Assembly: GCF_914767665.1 (NCBI RefSeq)
Contig: NC_059506.1
Location: 434,001 to 498,000 of the forward strand
DNA length: 64,000 nucleotides
Direction: 5' to 3'
From: Harmonia axyridis
Lineage: Eukaryota; Arthropoda; Insecta; Coleoptera; Coccinellidae
A program made the translations under genes and the position numbers. This document shows positions 8,236 through 21,820 of this stretch, piece after piece. The notes under the pieces were generated by a model. The model made no database searches, was not told the origin of the DNA, and saw nothing but the letters and a program-made list of their open reading frames with translations. The first letter of the stretch is position 1. Every line of letters starts with the position of its first letter.

Positions 8236-11200
8236 TGTGAATTTAAATTAAACACTGTTCTACTAACTTCTACTAAGTTTAGCAAGACACTGAATGAAAA
8301 CATAGGGAGAACAGAACCATGAAGCTAAAGATCTTCATAGAGCAGATACCTTTTTCTTCTTCTTTTCTTTGGGATCTAGGATTCTATTCTCAAACTTATA
8401 ATATTGATTTTGAACGATCAAATTGATGAAAACATTATAACAGTATGCCATTAAAAGATTAATTATTCATGTATTTCAAACAGAAAAAATTATTTGGATG
8501 AATATGTTAAAATTTTGATATATTTACTTGAACACAGATTCACAATTAGGGTGAAGATCTTCATAGAGCAGATACCTTTTTCTTCTTCTTTTTCTTGGGA
8601 AATTTTTTATTATCCCCGTATCACATTAGGCCTTATTTGTGTCCATTTCTGAATGAGTATGCCTACAGGCCTATTTTTGACAATTGAATCAAGCATCAAT
8701 TAAACATTTTACCCTGATATATCAAAATGCAGGTCGACCAACACCATTTTTATCTGTTTGATGTGGCATTGCTCAAATTATAAAGGACACTTTCTATAAC
8801 AGCGTTTGTGTTTGCAATTCATGTTTTGTTGATTGTGGAATTGTATTAATGGCGAAAATATTAATCTTTCAAATATTTATTAACAAATCATGAATATAAC
8901 TTCAAGGTTTGAGAGAATTAATTCTGTCAGCAAAAGATTTTGAGGTTTCATGAGAAAAATATTCGCGAATTATCATTATATTTCGTTTCTTAGTTGAACT
9001 TTTCAATATTTAACCTAAATAATGTCATAAAAAATATGTTTCTTATTTTTGATCAGTTATAAAAGTACTTAAGAACTCAATTTAAGCATTATACTATTAC
9101 TTACTAAATAGATAGTTAAATAATTCTTGAAATTTTTTCTTAAACTTTAAAACTATCCGTTTTTGTAACTAATAGATGGTTTAATAATTCCCTGAATGAC
9201 TGTTATTATTAGATGAATAACATCAGTTTGATGTCTTCTAAGTATTCAAAATGTTTTTTAAGTCAAACTATTATAAATATCTTACTTTTGAATCTTCTAA
9301 TTATTCTTAGTACATTTGGACGTAATAAGCCGTGTAGTTTATTGTATTTTTAATAGGGAAATATCAAATTGTTTTCAAAAATGTGAATTCAAGTCGAATC
9401 ATGTTGACATAATTTTTATTGAATTATATTAACAACCAGTTTTCCAAAAATCGTTAACTACCTACTTTTATGTTGAAAGACTTGAAATTCCTGTACTGAT
9501 GTGAATTTTTCTTTCAGATATATTTTAGAGGGTTACAACGGTTGATTGTAGAATTGTATTAATGGCGAAAATATTAATCTTTCAAATATTTATTTACAAA
9601 ACATGAACATAACTTCAAAAACAACTTCAAGGTTTAAGGGAATTAATTCTGTCAGCAAAAGATTTTGAATTTGTTTAATCTTTATTAGTCAATTATTTTT
9701 GACATAATATGTACATATGTACATTCATGAAAGACATGTTACATGCAAAGTAAAATATAAAATATGTCCCATTCTACATTCCACACTACACTGTATTTTG
9801 TAAAATATTTGAGAATAAAACTACTCTTTTTGCGATAAAAACAGACGTTAATACATATGTGCTTTCAACACTGTCAGTTAAACAAAACAATTAGCATTTT
9901 AGACCGTCGTATTGCCGTGAAACCCCGAGGGGGACCACCTAACAGTATAGGTGAATCCTAGACGCGTTTCGTATAATGCGAATTTTTTCGGTTAATCGGG
10001 ATTTTATTTTTCAATAGTTTGTTTCGGATTTTGGAAAATCGCGATTCGTATAATCGGGATTGTACTGTATATCTGATTCAATTCATCACACCGGTACAAT
10101 TAAACATTTTAAAAAAGAATTAAACTGTCTTATCTTATCTGATGAAGTCACATTCATTTCAAGAATTATTCATCTAATAATAAATTAGATAGTTAAAAAT
10201 TCTTAGAAATGCCAATAACCTCATTAGGTAAGCCATTATATATATATGGCAAATAAACATTTTAAAAGTAGGTACTTAAGATCTCAAAAGAGGAAACGTC
10301 AAACTTTTGTTGGTTACCTGATGATGTCACGGTCATTAAAGCTAACAGTGTATTCGACTGGCTGCACCAATGCGAAATAAATCGAATTTTTTCAGTGCTA
10401 AATGACGTAATTAGTTCGAATTGATTCGCTCTGGTGCAGCCTGTCAATACGCTATAAGATGCATAGGGTTTTCTATGCATCTTAATTAAAGTATAATTTA
10501 ACTTTCTAATAGCTATCTCAGATATCCATGATAATTTGAGAATAAACTAAATTTAGGTTCTGTTACTAGCAAATACTTGTTGTTTAAGGGTCAGCAATGA
10601 ATAAATAATACGAAAAAAAATTATTAATAACATAAACAATTTTAAAATACTTGAAAAAAAGTCTAAATTGATTTTTGCTTATCTGATGACGTCATGGTTA
10701 TTAAAACATTATTTAATTATCTACCAATAGATAGTAAACTCTTTCAAGCACACAGAATCTCCATTGAAATATAACCTGAAAGCACAGCCAAATTTTTTTT
10801 TTATTTTCTAAATATTTCTTTAGTGATTATTGGTAAAGGGGCAATAGAATGAAACGTAGTACAATCAAAAACAGATTTTTTTCTACTGAAGTACAGTTTT
10901 TGAGGTGGTATATCTTATGTACCACCATGCAATATAAGAAACTCATAACAGTATCGAAAATATTGAAGTTGAATAAAAAATTTTTAATTTGCATGATACT
11001 CAGCAAAACAGATTTTAGATTTTGACAGACATAATGGTACACTACAAGTTTTTTGTACTACAATGGTCACATCTTCTTCTGGATGCGTATATCGGCATGT
11101 GCGAATTATATTTGTTTTTTATTTCTGGATGCACGGAAGGAAATTGAAATTGTTCGATAAATATCGATACTTTCATTTCAGATACTATCGATAGTCGATA

Positions 11201-12693
11201 TTTTCAATACCGCTACATGTATATTATCTATATTTAAGAGTATCAAATTCGCTATTTCTTAATATTTCGCACTATGATTTCGACCTCACGAAACTTATTA
11301 TACTTTTTCATTCGGTATTATCTCTCAAAATTATTTCATTTAAAACTCTAGTTCCATTAGTCGAAAATCCTGATTTAGCGGACTCAAAAATAAATATGTA
11401 GAGCAGTTTTGAAATTCTACACATCGAAAATAAAAAGTTAACTAACTAAATCATATCCTCTACATGCTATGACTAAGATGTCTAAAAACATGGTGTATGC
11501 ACTCGTCAATTTTTGAATGCAATGACATTCGACCAAATTGAGAATATTAGTTTGAATTTCAAATTGCGAGTGATGCCAAATATTATAAACACAGCAGTTC
11601 GGTTCGAATAATCTATGTTCTAACCTAAAATTTTCATTTACAGTTTACACTGTTATTGTTATAAGATATTTGTTATGAAATGAAGCATTTGATTTGTTCC
11701 AACTATCAGCCATCAGTATGAAAATATGGAAATATGTAAAATATTCTGGCTCTGTAATCAATGGAAAATGTTAGACTCCACTTGTAATCAAATTTGTTCT
11801 TAATGTGTACCTACATTATAGCCAACTTTACTACTTAATTCATCTTGATTTTGGCATTGAAAATAAATGAGAAGTATTCAATATGAATATCCACAATAGA
11901 ATATTATCCTGTTTCTTTCAACTCGCCTAATTTGTTTTCACATTAAAACAATTATGGCCCTCTTGGAAGTATGTCAATCATATGCTCTTAGGATGAATTT
12001 ATGGAATAGCAAAAGAATAAAAGTATTCAATCTCAATCACATGAAAATTTGTCTAGTGGTATGTTTCGATGTGAGTTTGAATGACCCGAAGAAGAAGTAT
12101 TGTTCGATAGCAGCAGTCTTTAGTGGGAAATGATTGTTGTCATTATAATGGAACTATTTTGTGAAAACTTTTTTAAACACGGGCTTTATGAATAATCTGG
12201 ACTTTTCAAAAAGAATGTTGATTTTAGTGAAGTATCTTCTTATTATCAGAGCTGTGCCAAAGCTCAGTAATTTGTAATCAAATCGAGGAGTTGAGGTGAG
12301 CTTATTCAAATAACTTCATTTTCAAACTAAGTTGGCTAGTACTTCAATTCTAAAATCTGAGACATGACATCATAGTAAATATTCATTTCTGTGGTTTTTT
12401 TTCCACAACAGAACAGAGTTGCATTCAGCCAAAGTAACCAATTTTTTGAATTTCACAGATAATTTTTTTTTAAGATCAAGTTATTCGAAAACGGCGCTTT
12501 GTACGAGAAAATATGAAGAATACTTTTATTTTTCAAATTAGCCAAATATTCTTCAATGAACGTTCAAATTACTCTTAAGAGTTGGTTTCTTCGAATTTCT
12601 GGTATTTTTATGGGATGTAATGTTCATAATAAAGAAACAGAAGAATGTGTATGGAATCTTGTGTTCGGAGAATAATAGCTTTTTCTGCTTCAG

Positions 12694-12970
12694 AAGTCGA
12701 CGGAAAAAGGCGTCTGCTCGAAGGATAGGACTTCATAATCGGGGTGCTTTCGCAAAGCGCCAGACCTTGGAGGCTGGTGGTAGGTCGGCTTGGAAGAATT
12801 TGCCACGGAGAACTCAAAGGATGGAGCTGGTTGCTTAGCAAGAAGAACCTGCTGAAGGCCTCTCAACATCTTGAGGAATTGTGTACACAGTGTGCCTTTA
12901 TGTATCCGTCTTCGGTGCCCTGCATCCTTAGCGCTTGCCTGGTCAGTCTGGAGCCAGATACCACATTGAG
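12694..12970 (+). other. 277-nt exon-like block, copy 2
   Basis: Length and both splice consensus sites are the same as in copy 1. It has two differences: CTTGAGG for CTTAAGG (about 12872) and CCACATTGAG for CCACCTTGAG at the 3' edge. The last four exon bases and the GTGAGT donor are unchanged. Confidence 0.5.
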
Positions 12971-13233
12971 GTGAGTTTGTCATAGAGAACATTAGAAATT
13001 TTAAAATTTGGTTTAGGTAATTCTAAAAATATTTTTTGTGAGGTAATATAAATAACTTAATATCTCCCATTTTTTATGGATGAATGAGATGTCACTTTGA
13101 CATGTTATACATATATGTTGAACTCATGGAAGAATGTCAATGCCTTCTGCACTTGTATTATAAAAAATATTTGCATTAAAAATAAACTTAAATCCATGCG
13201 CATTTCTAAGACATACTGTGAAGCTCTGATATA

Positions 13234-15182
13234 CAGGGTGAGTCTTTGACTTGTACATATATTTTAACCGAAGGTTCTTGAGGTCAAAAGAAACACTTTT
13301 TTCATTTACCATTTTTTCCGATTCGGCCCTGTTAAAAAGATATAGCCATTTTAAATTTTCAAAATGAGCTAATTCACCCCTGAAAACCGGAACACTGAAG
13401 TTTTCTCAAGCATAAGATATACCTCTTGAACCTTGGAAATAAGCTACTAAATTAGAAAAACCATCATAAACTCACGTTTAACATTCCATTTGTTGAACAA
13501 AGTAGTGTTTATAATCAAATAAATGAGTTATTCCAATTTCGTTGACGCTAAAGATTAAATATTCTTCTCTTGATTTCTATTTCATTTTCGATAATTATAA
13601 CGAATTGAGCTCGCTACCACCCATATTAGCTCTGATACTCATATCCATTCATTCATTATATTTCATTTATATGATATCGTTGTTTATTTTTCGTGCAAGA
13701 ATTAACCTTAAAATCTCAAATAAATAATATTCATCTATGAAAGATCTAACACAGACTATAGTAATCTGTGGTTTTAAGTTTGAATTTCAAACTTCGAGTG
13801 ATGCCAAATATAAACACAGCAGTTCGGTTCGAATAATCTATGTTCTAAGTTCTAACCTAAAATTTTCATTTACAGTTTACACTGTTATTGTTATAAGATA
13901 TTTGTTATGAAATGAAGCATTTGATTTGTTCCAGCTATCTCATAAAAATATTGAAATGCATCAATATTTTTGAAACCATCAGTATGAAAAGATGGAAATA
14001 TGTAAAATATTCTGGCTCTGTAATCAATGGAAAATGTTAGACTCCACTTGTAATCAAATTTGTTGTTAATGTGTACCTACATTATAGCCAACTTTACTAC
14101 TTAATTCATCTTGATTTTGGCATTGAAAATAAATGAGAAGTATTCAATATAAATATCCACAATAGAATATTATCCTGTTTCTTTCAACTCGCCTAATTTG
14201 TTTTCACATTAAAACAATTATGGCCCTCTTGGAAGTATGTCAATCATATGCTCTTAGGATGAATTTATGGAATAGCAAAAGAATAAAAGTATTCAATCTC
14301 AATCACATGAAAATTTGTCTAGTATGTACCTAGTCCTAGTGATATGTTTCGATGTGAGTTTGAATGAGCCGAAGAAGAATACAGTATTGTTCGATAGCAG
14401 CAGTCTTTAGTGGGATATTGATTGTTGTCATTATAATGGGACTATTTTGTGAAAACTTTTTTAAACATGGGTTTTATGAATAATCTGGACTTTTCAAAAA
14501 GAATGTTGATTTTAGTGAAGTATCTTCTTATTATCAGAGCTGTGCCAAAGCTCAGTGATTTTTAATCAAATCGAGGAGTTGAGGTGAGCTTATTCAAATA
14601 ACTTCATTTTCAAACTAAGTTGGCTAGTACTTCAATTTTTAAATCTGAGACATGACTTCATAGTAAATATTCATTTCTGTGGTTTTTTTTTCCACAATAG
14701 AACAGAGTTGCATTCAGCCAAAATACCCAATTTTTTGAATTTCACAGATAATTTTTTTTTTTTAAGATCAAGTTATTCGAAAACGGCGCTTTGTACGAGA
14801 AAATATGAAGAATACTTTTATTTTTCAAATTAGCCAAATATTCTTCAATGAACGTTCAAATTACTATTAAGAGTTGGTTTCTTCGAATTTCTGGTATTTT
14901 TATGGTATGTTATGTTCATAACAAAGAAACAGAAGAATGTGTATGGAATCTGGTGTTCGGAGAAGATGTATCACATCAAAAAAAAGCTATATTCCAAAAA
15001 TCATTTCCTTCGATACAACCATTTACGAGATATAGCCGAAAATCACATTTTTTTAACGATTTTCAACAGCCTGTATCTTTTTAACCGGGCCGAATCGGAA
15101 AAAATGGTAAAGGAAAAAAGTGTTTCTTTTGACCTCAGGAATCTTGGGTTAAAATATATGTACAAGTCAAAGACTCACCCTG
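13234..15182 (+). mobile_element. Element E copy E2: 1.95-kb inverted-repeat transposon, TA target
   Basis: It begins CAGGGTGAGTCTTTGACTTG and ends with the complement, in about 109-bp terminal inverted repeats differing at about five positions. Comparison with other units (GATATATACATAA empty; GATATA[E]TATACATAA filled) shows a TA duplication. The interior (about 13770-14965) is related to the unit's own 6016-6785 block. No transposase is seen; the open frames at 14848-15205 cross the right terminal repeat and are not genes. It is non-autonomous, and its superfamily is uncertain (Tc1/mariner-like by target). Confidence 0.8.
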
Positions 15183-15614
15183 TATACATAAAAAAAGACA
15201 TTTAATCAGAAATTGGTTACCACAAATATCCGCTTTATCTTGGTGAACAAATTTTTTATTATCCCCGTATCACATTAGGCCTTCTTTGTGTCCATTTCTG
15301 AATGAGCATGCCTATTCTTGACTATTGGATCAAGCGAAATCAATTCTAATTCAAATGCCATATATGGCTGAGATTATTTTTGAAATATATTATTATTGTT
15401 TTATTCAGAACATTCATCTACATTTTTAATCAAATGACGCTTCATCAGTTAGCTTTATGGGGATTGGGATGAAGAAAAATTTTTAAATAATTTAAATATA
15501 TTACATTTTATTAACACAATATTTATACAATGTCAATGATTATATCAAAGATCCTTACAAAATTATACAATTAAAAAAAAGAAAACCTTCCGGATGGAAT
15601 CGATGAATCATGAT

Positions 15615-16074
15615 TCATCGATTCGATTTCATGTCAAATATCCGGAAGGTTTTCTCTATTATCAGTGATGTCCTACATAAGGGGCAGGACTCATTTGAAT
15701 GCGCAACCCATTCCTGCAAGCACTCCTTATGATAACAGTGTACGCATCCCGTGAGGTATATGTCTCCTGATATGTCGCTGAGACAAACGCTACATTCTCC
15801 ATCTAGTACGCCCCTAGAAAAAAAAAATATACGTATTAATTTGTTGTTTGATAGGTACAATATGATTATTATTCATTTCATACACATTTCTAACACAAAT
15901 AGAATAAAAATTACACAGGTACAGTGCAATTATGATATTTCAAGAATTGTTAAAAAAATTTGATGTAAATCCTTACCTTTTCATAGAGTCTATCACTGTT
16001 CTATTAAGTTCCTCCTCTGTTAAATTATAATTAACAGGGATGAAACAAATTGCGTCCAATAGATTTTCAGACAT
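15615..16074 (-). CDS. RING-H2 finger protein, array copy 3 (two substitutions)
   Basis: Exon 1 is 15977-16074 and exon 2 is 15615-15813; the intron is one base shorter in its A-run. This is the only copy with a changed protein: Phe6 to Leu (TTC to TTG) and Glu29 to Asp, both outside the RING. It also has silent changes at Leu5 (CTA) and Val35 (GTA). All zinc ligands are intact. Because Val35 is GTA, a start-codon search on exon 2 alone reads back into the intron here; the spliced form is the correct model. Confidence 0.8.
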
Positions 16075-17580
16075 TGTGAATTTAAATTAAACACTGTTCT
16101 ACTAACTTCTACTAAGTTTAGCAAGACACTGAATGAAAACATAGGGAGAACAGAACCATGAAGCTAAAGATCTTCATAGAGCAGATACCTTTTTCTTCTT
16201 CTTTTCTTTGGGATCTAGGATTCTATTCTCAAACTTATAATATTGATTTTGAACGATCAAATTGATGAAAACATTATAACAGTATGCCATTAAAAGATTA
16301 ATTATTCATGTATTTCAAACAGAAAAAATTATTTGGATGAATATGTTAAAATTTTGATATATTTACTTGAACACAGATTCACAATTAGGGTGAAGATCTT
16401 CATAGAGCAGATACCTTTTTCTTCTTCTTTTTATTGGGAAATTTTTTATTATCCCCGTATCACATTAGGCCTTATTTGTGTCCATTTCTGAATGAGTATG
16501 CCTACAGGCCTATTTTTGACAATTGAATCAAGCATCAATTAAACATTTTACCCTGATATATCAAAATGCAGGTCGACCAACACCATTTTTATCTGTTTGA
16601 TGTGGCATTGCTCAAATTATAAAGAACAGCGTTTGTGTTTGCAATTCATGTTTTGTTGATTGTGGAATTGTATTAATGGCGAAAATATTAATCTTTCAAA
16701 TATTTATTAACAAATCATGAATATAACTTCAAAAACAACTTCAAGGTTTGAGAGAATTAATTCTGTCAGCAAAAGATTTTGAGGTTTCATGAGAAAAATA
16801 TTCGCGAATTATCATTATATTTCGTTTCTTAGTTGAACTTTTCAATATTTAACCTAAATAATGTCATAAAAAATATGTTTCTTATTTTTGATCAGTTATA
16901 AAAGTACTTAAGAACTCAATTTAAGCATTATACTATTACTTACTAAATAGATAGTTAAATAATTCTTGAAATTTTTTCTTAAACTTTAAAACTATCCGTT
17001 TTTGTAACTAATAGATGGTTTAATAATTCCCTGAATGACTGTTATTATTAGATGAATAACATCAGTTTGATGTCTTCTAAGTATTCAAAATGTTTTTTAA
17101 GTCAAACTATTATAAATATCTTGCTTTTGAATCTTCTAATTATTCTTAGTACATTTGGACGTAATAAGCCGTGTAGTTTATTGTATTTTTAATAGGGAAA
17201 TATCAAATTGTTTTCAAAAATGTGAATTCAAGTCGAATCATGTTGACATAATTTTTATTGAAATATTAACAACCAGTTTTCCAAAAATCGTTAACTACCT
17301 ACTTTTATGTTGAAAGACTTGAAATTCCTGTACTGATGTGAATTTTTCTTTCAGATATATTTTAGAGGGTTACAACGGTTGATTGTAGAATTGTATTAAT
17401 GGCGAAAATATTAATCTTTCAAATATTCATTTACAAAACATGAACATAACTTCAAAAACAACTTCAAGGTTTAAGGGAATTAATTCTGTCAGCAAAAGAT
17501 TTTGAATTTGTTTAATCTTTATTAGTCAATTATTTTTGACATAATATGTACATAAATGCCTAAATATGTACATATGTATA

Positions 17581-19167
17581 CAGGGTGGGCAAATTTCGAT
17601 GTTTTAGCACTACAACTTTTAAACCAGAGGAGATAGACAAAATCTGATACCCACTTCTCGATCTCTTTTTCTGAGAAACTAACAAGGGTAGTATTCATTT
17701 TTGGCCACCTTCTTTTGTTTTCGAGTTATAAGCGAAAATTGGAAAAATGGCGAAATCGAAAAACATCTATATCTCCGCTAATACTGATGATAGAGCTCTG
17801 AAATTAAAACATTCTACAGGCACTTTTTTACGTGGAATCCAGTGGCGTGCTCGTCTTTTCAAAAGGGTTTTTAATTACGAAGCTATGACCCAAAGTTATG
17901 TTTTTTTAAATGGGAACACTATATTTCTGTGACATTTTTTGAAAGCTTAATTTTTCCTGATTTCAAAAATATATAACATCATATGGTTCGTATCAATATA
18001 AATAAAAGAAAATGGTCAAAAACCATTTTTTACCTAAGATTCTCATTATTTCTATGGTTTCAACTGTTGACGAGCTCAGAAAAATTGAGCTTCCTATAAC
18101 AAGAGAAGAGTGCTTCCATCAATCTGATTATTTCTATGCTTTTTACTAATTTATACAAAATTCGAATCTAGGTAAGTATATTTTATAAATTTTTTATCTA
18201 AAAATAGATTCGGAAATAACGAAAAGATCCACAGGATCGATTGTTTCAATCGAAAGAGTTGTAATGAGATGGATGCATCAGAAGATTATTTTCATAGGTC
18301 TCCAGAATGAATACGCACAAGTATATTTTATTCAAAGTCACTTGAACTATTCCATAAAAACTCTTGGCCATAGATGTCTCTTTGAAGTGGATACCGCGAT
18401 CTGCAAAATACCGGGGTTTATCTAAAAGTATTGTTAGGCAATAAATTCACTGGGGCCAAAGGAATTTCTGGAAACTTAGCCAAACCTTTTATAATTGAAA
18501 TATTCATCTTCCTCCAAATGACTTTGGATATACTATAGCATTTCAAATAGCACATGAAACAATGCATATATGATTGAACAATTTAATTACGAAGAGAATT
18601 AGTAAAAATCACAGAAAAAATCATATCAACGGAAGGACTCTTCTCTTGTTATAGGAAGCTCAATTTTTCTGTGCTCGTCAACAGTTGAAACCATAGAAAT
18701 AATGAGAATCTTAGGTAAAAAAAGGTTTTTGACCATTTTCTATTATTTATATTGATACGAACCATATGATGTTATATATTTTTGAAATCAGGAAAAATTA
18801 AGCTTTCAAAAAATGTCACAGAAATATAGTGTTCCCATTTAAAAAAACATAACTTTGGGTCATAGCTTCATAATTAAAAACCCTTTCGAAAAGACGAGCA
18901 CGCCACTGGATTCCACGTAAAAAAGTGCCTGTAGAATGTTTTAATTTCAGAGCTCTATCATCAGTATTAGCGGAGATATAGATGTTTTTCGATATCGCCA
19001 TTTTTCCAATTTTCACTTATAACTCGAAAACAAAAGAAGGTGGCCAAAAATGAATACTACCCTTGTTAGTTTCTCAGAAAAAGAGATCGAGAAGTGGGTA
19101 TCAGATTTCGTCTATCTCCTCTGGTTTAAAAGTTGTAGTGCTAAAACATCGAAATTTGCCCACCCTG
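17581..19167 (+). mobile_element. Foldback element, 1.59 kb with about 570-bp inverted arms
   Basis: It starts CAGGGTGGGCAAATTTCGAT and ends with the complement. The arms run about 17581-18155 and 18596-19167 and are nearly identical, with the best match over the outer 540 bp. The spacer of about 440 bp has no gene. The same peptide-like frame appears in both arms in opposite orientation (17747-17932 and 19016-18816), as expected for an inverted repeat, so neither is called a gene. Flanks are ...ATGTA-TA and TA-CATTCATG. Other units have no insertion here. If transcribed through, it would give a very long hairpin RNA. Confidence 0.8.
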
Positions 19168-20599
19168 TACATTCATGAAAGACATGTTACATGCAAAGTA
19201 AAATATAAAATATGTCCCATTCTACATTCCACACTACACTGTATTTTGTAAAATATTTGAGAATAAAACTACTCTTTTTGCGATAAAAACAGACGTTAAT
19301 ACATATGTGCTTTCAACACTGTCAGTTAAACAAAACAATTAGCATTTTAGACCGTCGTATTGCCGTGAAACCCCGAGGGGGACCACCTAACAGTATAGGT
19401 GAATCCTAGACGCGTTTCGTATAATGCGAATTTTTTCGGTTAATCGGGATTTTATTTTTCAATAGTTTGTTTCGGATTTTGGAAAATCGCGATTCGTATA
19501 ATCGGGATTGTACTGTATATCTGATTCAATTCATCACACCGGTACAATTAAACATTTTAAAAAAGAATTAAACTGTTTTATCTTATCTGATGAAGTCACA
19601 TTCATTTCAAGAATTATTCATCTAATAATAAATTAGATAGTTAAAAATTCTTAGAAATGCCAATAACCTCATTAGGTAAGCCATTATATATATATATATA
19701 TATGGCAAATAAACATTTTAAAAGTAGGTACTTAAGATCTCAAAAGAGGAAACGTCAAACTTTTGTTGGTTACCTGATGATGTCACGGTCATTAAAGCTA
19801 ACAGTGTATTCGACTGGCTGCACCAATGCGAAATAAATCGAATTTTTTCAGTGCTAAATGACGTAATTAGTTCGAATTGATTCGCTCTGGTGCAGCCTGT
19901 CAATACGCTATAAGATGCATAGGGTTTTCTATGCATCTTAATTAAAGTATAATTTAACTTTCTAATAGCTATCTCAGATATCCATGATAATTTGAGAATA
20001 AACTAAATTTAGGTTCTGTTACTAGCAAATACTTGTTGTTTAAGGGTCAGCAATGAATAAATAATACGAAAAAAAATTATTAATAACATAAACAATTTTA
20101 AAATACTTGAAAAAAAGTCTAAATTGATTTTTGCTTATCTGATGACGTCATGGTTATTAAAAGATTATTTAATTATCTACCAATAGATAGTAAACTCTTT
20201 CAAGCACACAGAATCTCCATTGAAATATAACCTGAAAGCACAGCCAAATTTTTTTTTTATTTTCTAAATATTTTTTTAGGGATTATTGGTAAAGGGGCAA
20301 TAGAATGAAACGTAGTACAATCAAAAACAGATTTTTTTCTACAGAAGTACAGTTTTTGAGGTGGTATATCTTATGTACCACCATGCAATATAAGAAACTC
20401 ATAACAGTATCGAAAATATTGAAGTTGAATAAAAAATTTTTAATTTGCATGATACTCAGCAAAACAGATTTTAGATTTTGACAGACATAATGGTACACTA
20501 CAAGTTTTTTGTACTACAATGGTCACATCTTCTTCTGGATGCGTATATCGGCATGTGCGAATTATATTTGTTTTTTATTTCTGGATGCACGGAAGGAAA

Positions 20600-21791
20600 T
20601 TGAAATTGTTCGATAAATATCGATACTTTCATTTCAGATACTATCGATAGTCGATATTTTCAATACCGCTACATGTATATTATCTATATTTAAGAGTATC
20701 AAATTCGCTATTTCTTAATATTTCGCACTATGATTTCGACCTCACGAAACTTATTATACTTTTTCATTCGGTATTATCTCTCAAAATTATTTCATTAAAA
20801 ACTCTAGTTCCATTAGTCGAAAATCCTGATTTAGCGGACTCAAAAATAAATATGTAGAGCAGTTTTGAAATTCTACACATCGAAAATAAAAAGTTATGTC
20901 TCAACCTTTCTTGAAGCACAAGAAATAAATAGACACAATAAAATTGGAATTTAATTCAACGGCCGTTTTCAAATATCTTTCTGCACCTAAACGTCTGAAC
21001 CATTTATTGGTAATTGCTGGAATTCCCAAGATCCCTTGTACCTACCCCATATTTACCTATTCAATAAGTAGTATTTTCAGTTTTGAAATTATACATATTG
21101 AAGATATGCGAACTACTAAATACCTATGTCGTTTTCAACATGATCTGTTCACGATTAATCTGGATTTTCGAATAATAATATTGAAAAATATCGAATTTGA
21201 CACTCTAAAATAAATATCGAGTACCTTCGATATGTAGAATTTCAGAACTGAAGTATCTACTTCATTTTGAAAACTACTAAATATGTGTTTTCACCTGAAT
21301 CTGGTCACGATAAATCAGAATTTTTGACTAATTCAACTAGATCATAATATGTTTCGTGTGGTCGAAATCAATATGCGAAATATTAATCGTTTTCAACTGA
21401 ATTTTATCACAATAAATCAGGATTTTCGACTAATGGAACCAGAACATAATATCTTCCGTCTGCTCGAAATCATGATCTGAAATATTGAAAAATATCGAAT
21501 TAGATACTCTAAAATAGATATTGATATGTAGAATCGTAACACTAAAATTCTGCTTAACGAAAATTTTCCATAAAAATGGGAGCTAAATGTGTCGTTTTCA
21601 ACTGAATATCATCATCTGAATCTTATTATTCATTTCATGTTAGAAAAACTTTTTTGAATTCAATAGAATTTTCTCACACCATAATATTACCTACAGCGAT
21701 ATATATATATTAATATATCGATATTTTTACTCTTACATATTTCGATAGCGTCAGAAAATATCGATTGTTTTCTGTCCCTTGCCCATCCCTA
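20600..21791 (+). mobile_element. Old hAT-like element, full-length form in unit 3
   Basis: This is the counterpart of 4460-5643, ending TTGCCCATCCCTA at 21791. Its left end is likewise unrecognisable. It differs from the unit 1 copy at only a few positions, for example ATATATATATATTAATATATCG near the right end. The 89-codon frame at 20944-21213 is a chance opening; the same frame exists at 4798-5067. Confidence 0.6.
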
Positions 21792-21820
21792 ATCGAAATG
21801 ACAAGTGTTCATCCATATTG

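Larger units (their letters stand above)
7227..13115 (+). repeat. Tandem repeat unit 2 (short form, 5.9 kb)
   Basis: This is the cleanest copy, with no later transposon insertion. Relative to unit 1 it has the 1.15-kb deletion at about 11440 (join AAAAAGTTAACTAACTAAATC) and it carries the 370-bp stretch with AACACAGCAGTTCGG (11590-11945). Equivalents: poly(A) signals about 7668-7690, pogo-like end about 9905-10070, short TA tract about 10238-10249, hairpins about 10355-10480, E-related block about 11550-12675. It is nearly identical to unit 8. Confidence 0.9.

Noticed and set aside
14848..15205. Frames of 78 and 97 codons at the right end of E2
   Set aside because: They run through the terminal inverted repeat into host sequence and are not shared as intact frames by the other E copies.
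17747..17932. 61-codon frame in the foldback element (mirror at 18816-19016)
   Set aside because: The same frame appears in both inverted arms as a result of the inverted repeat; it has no domain and no splice or promoter context.
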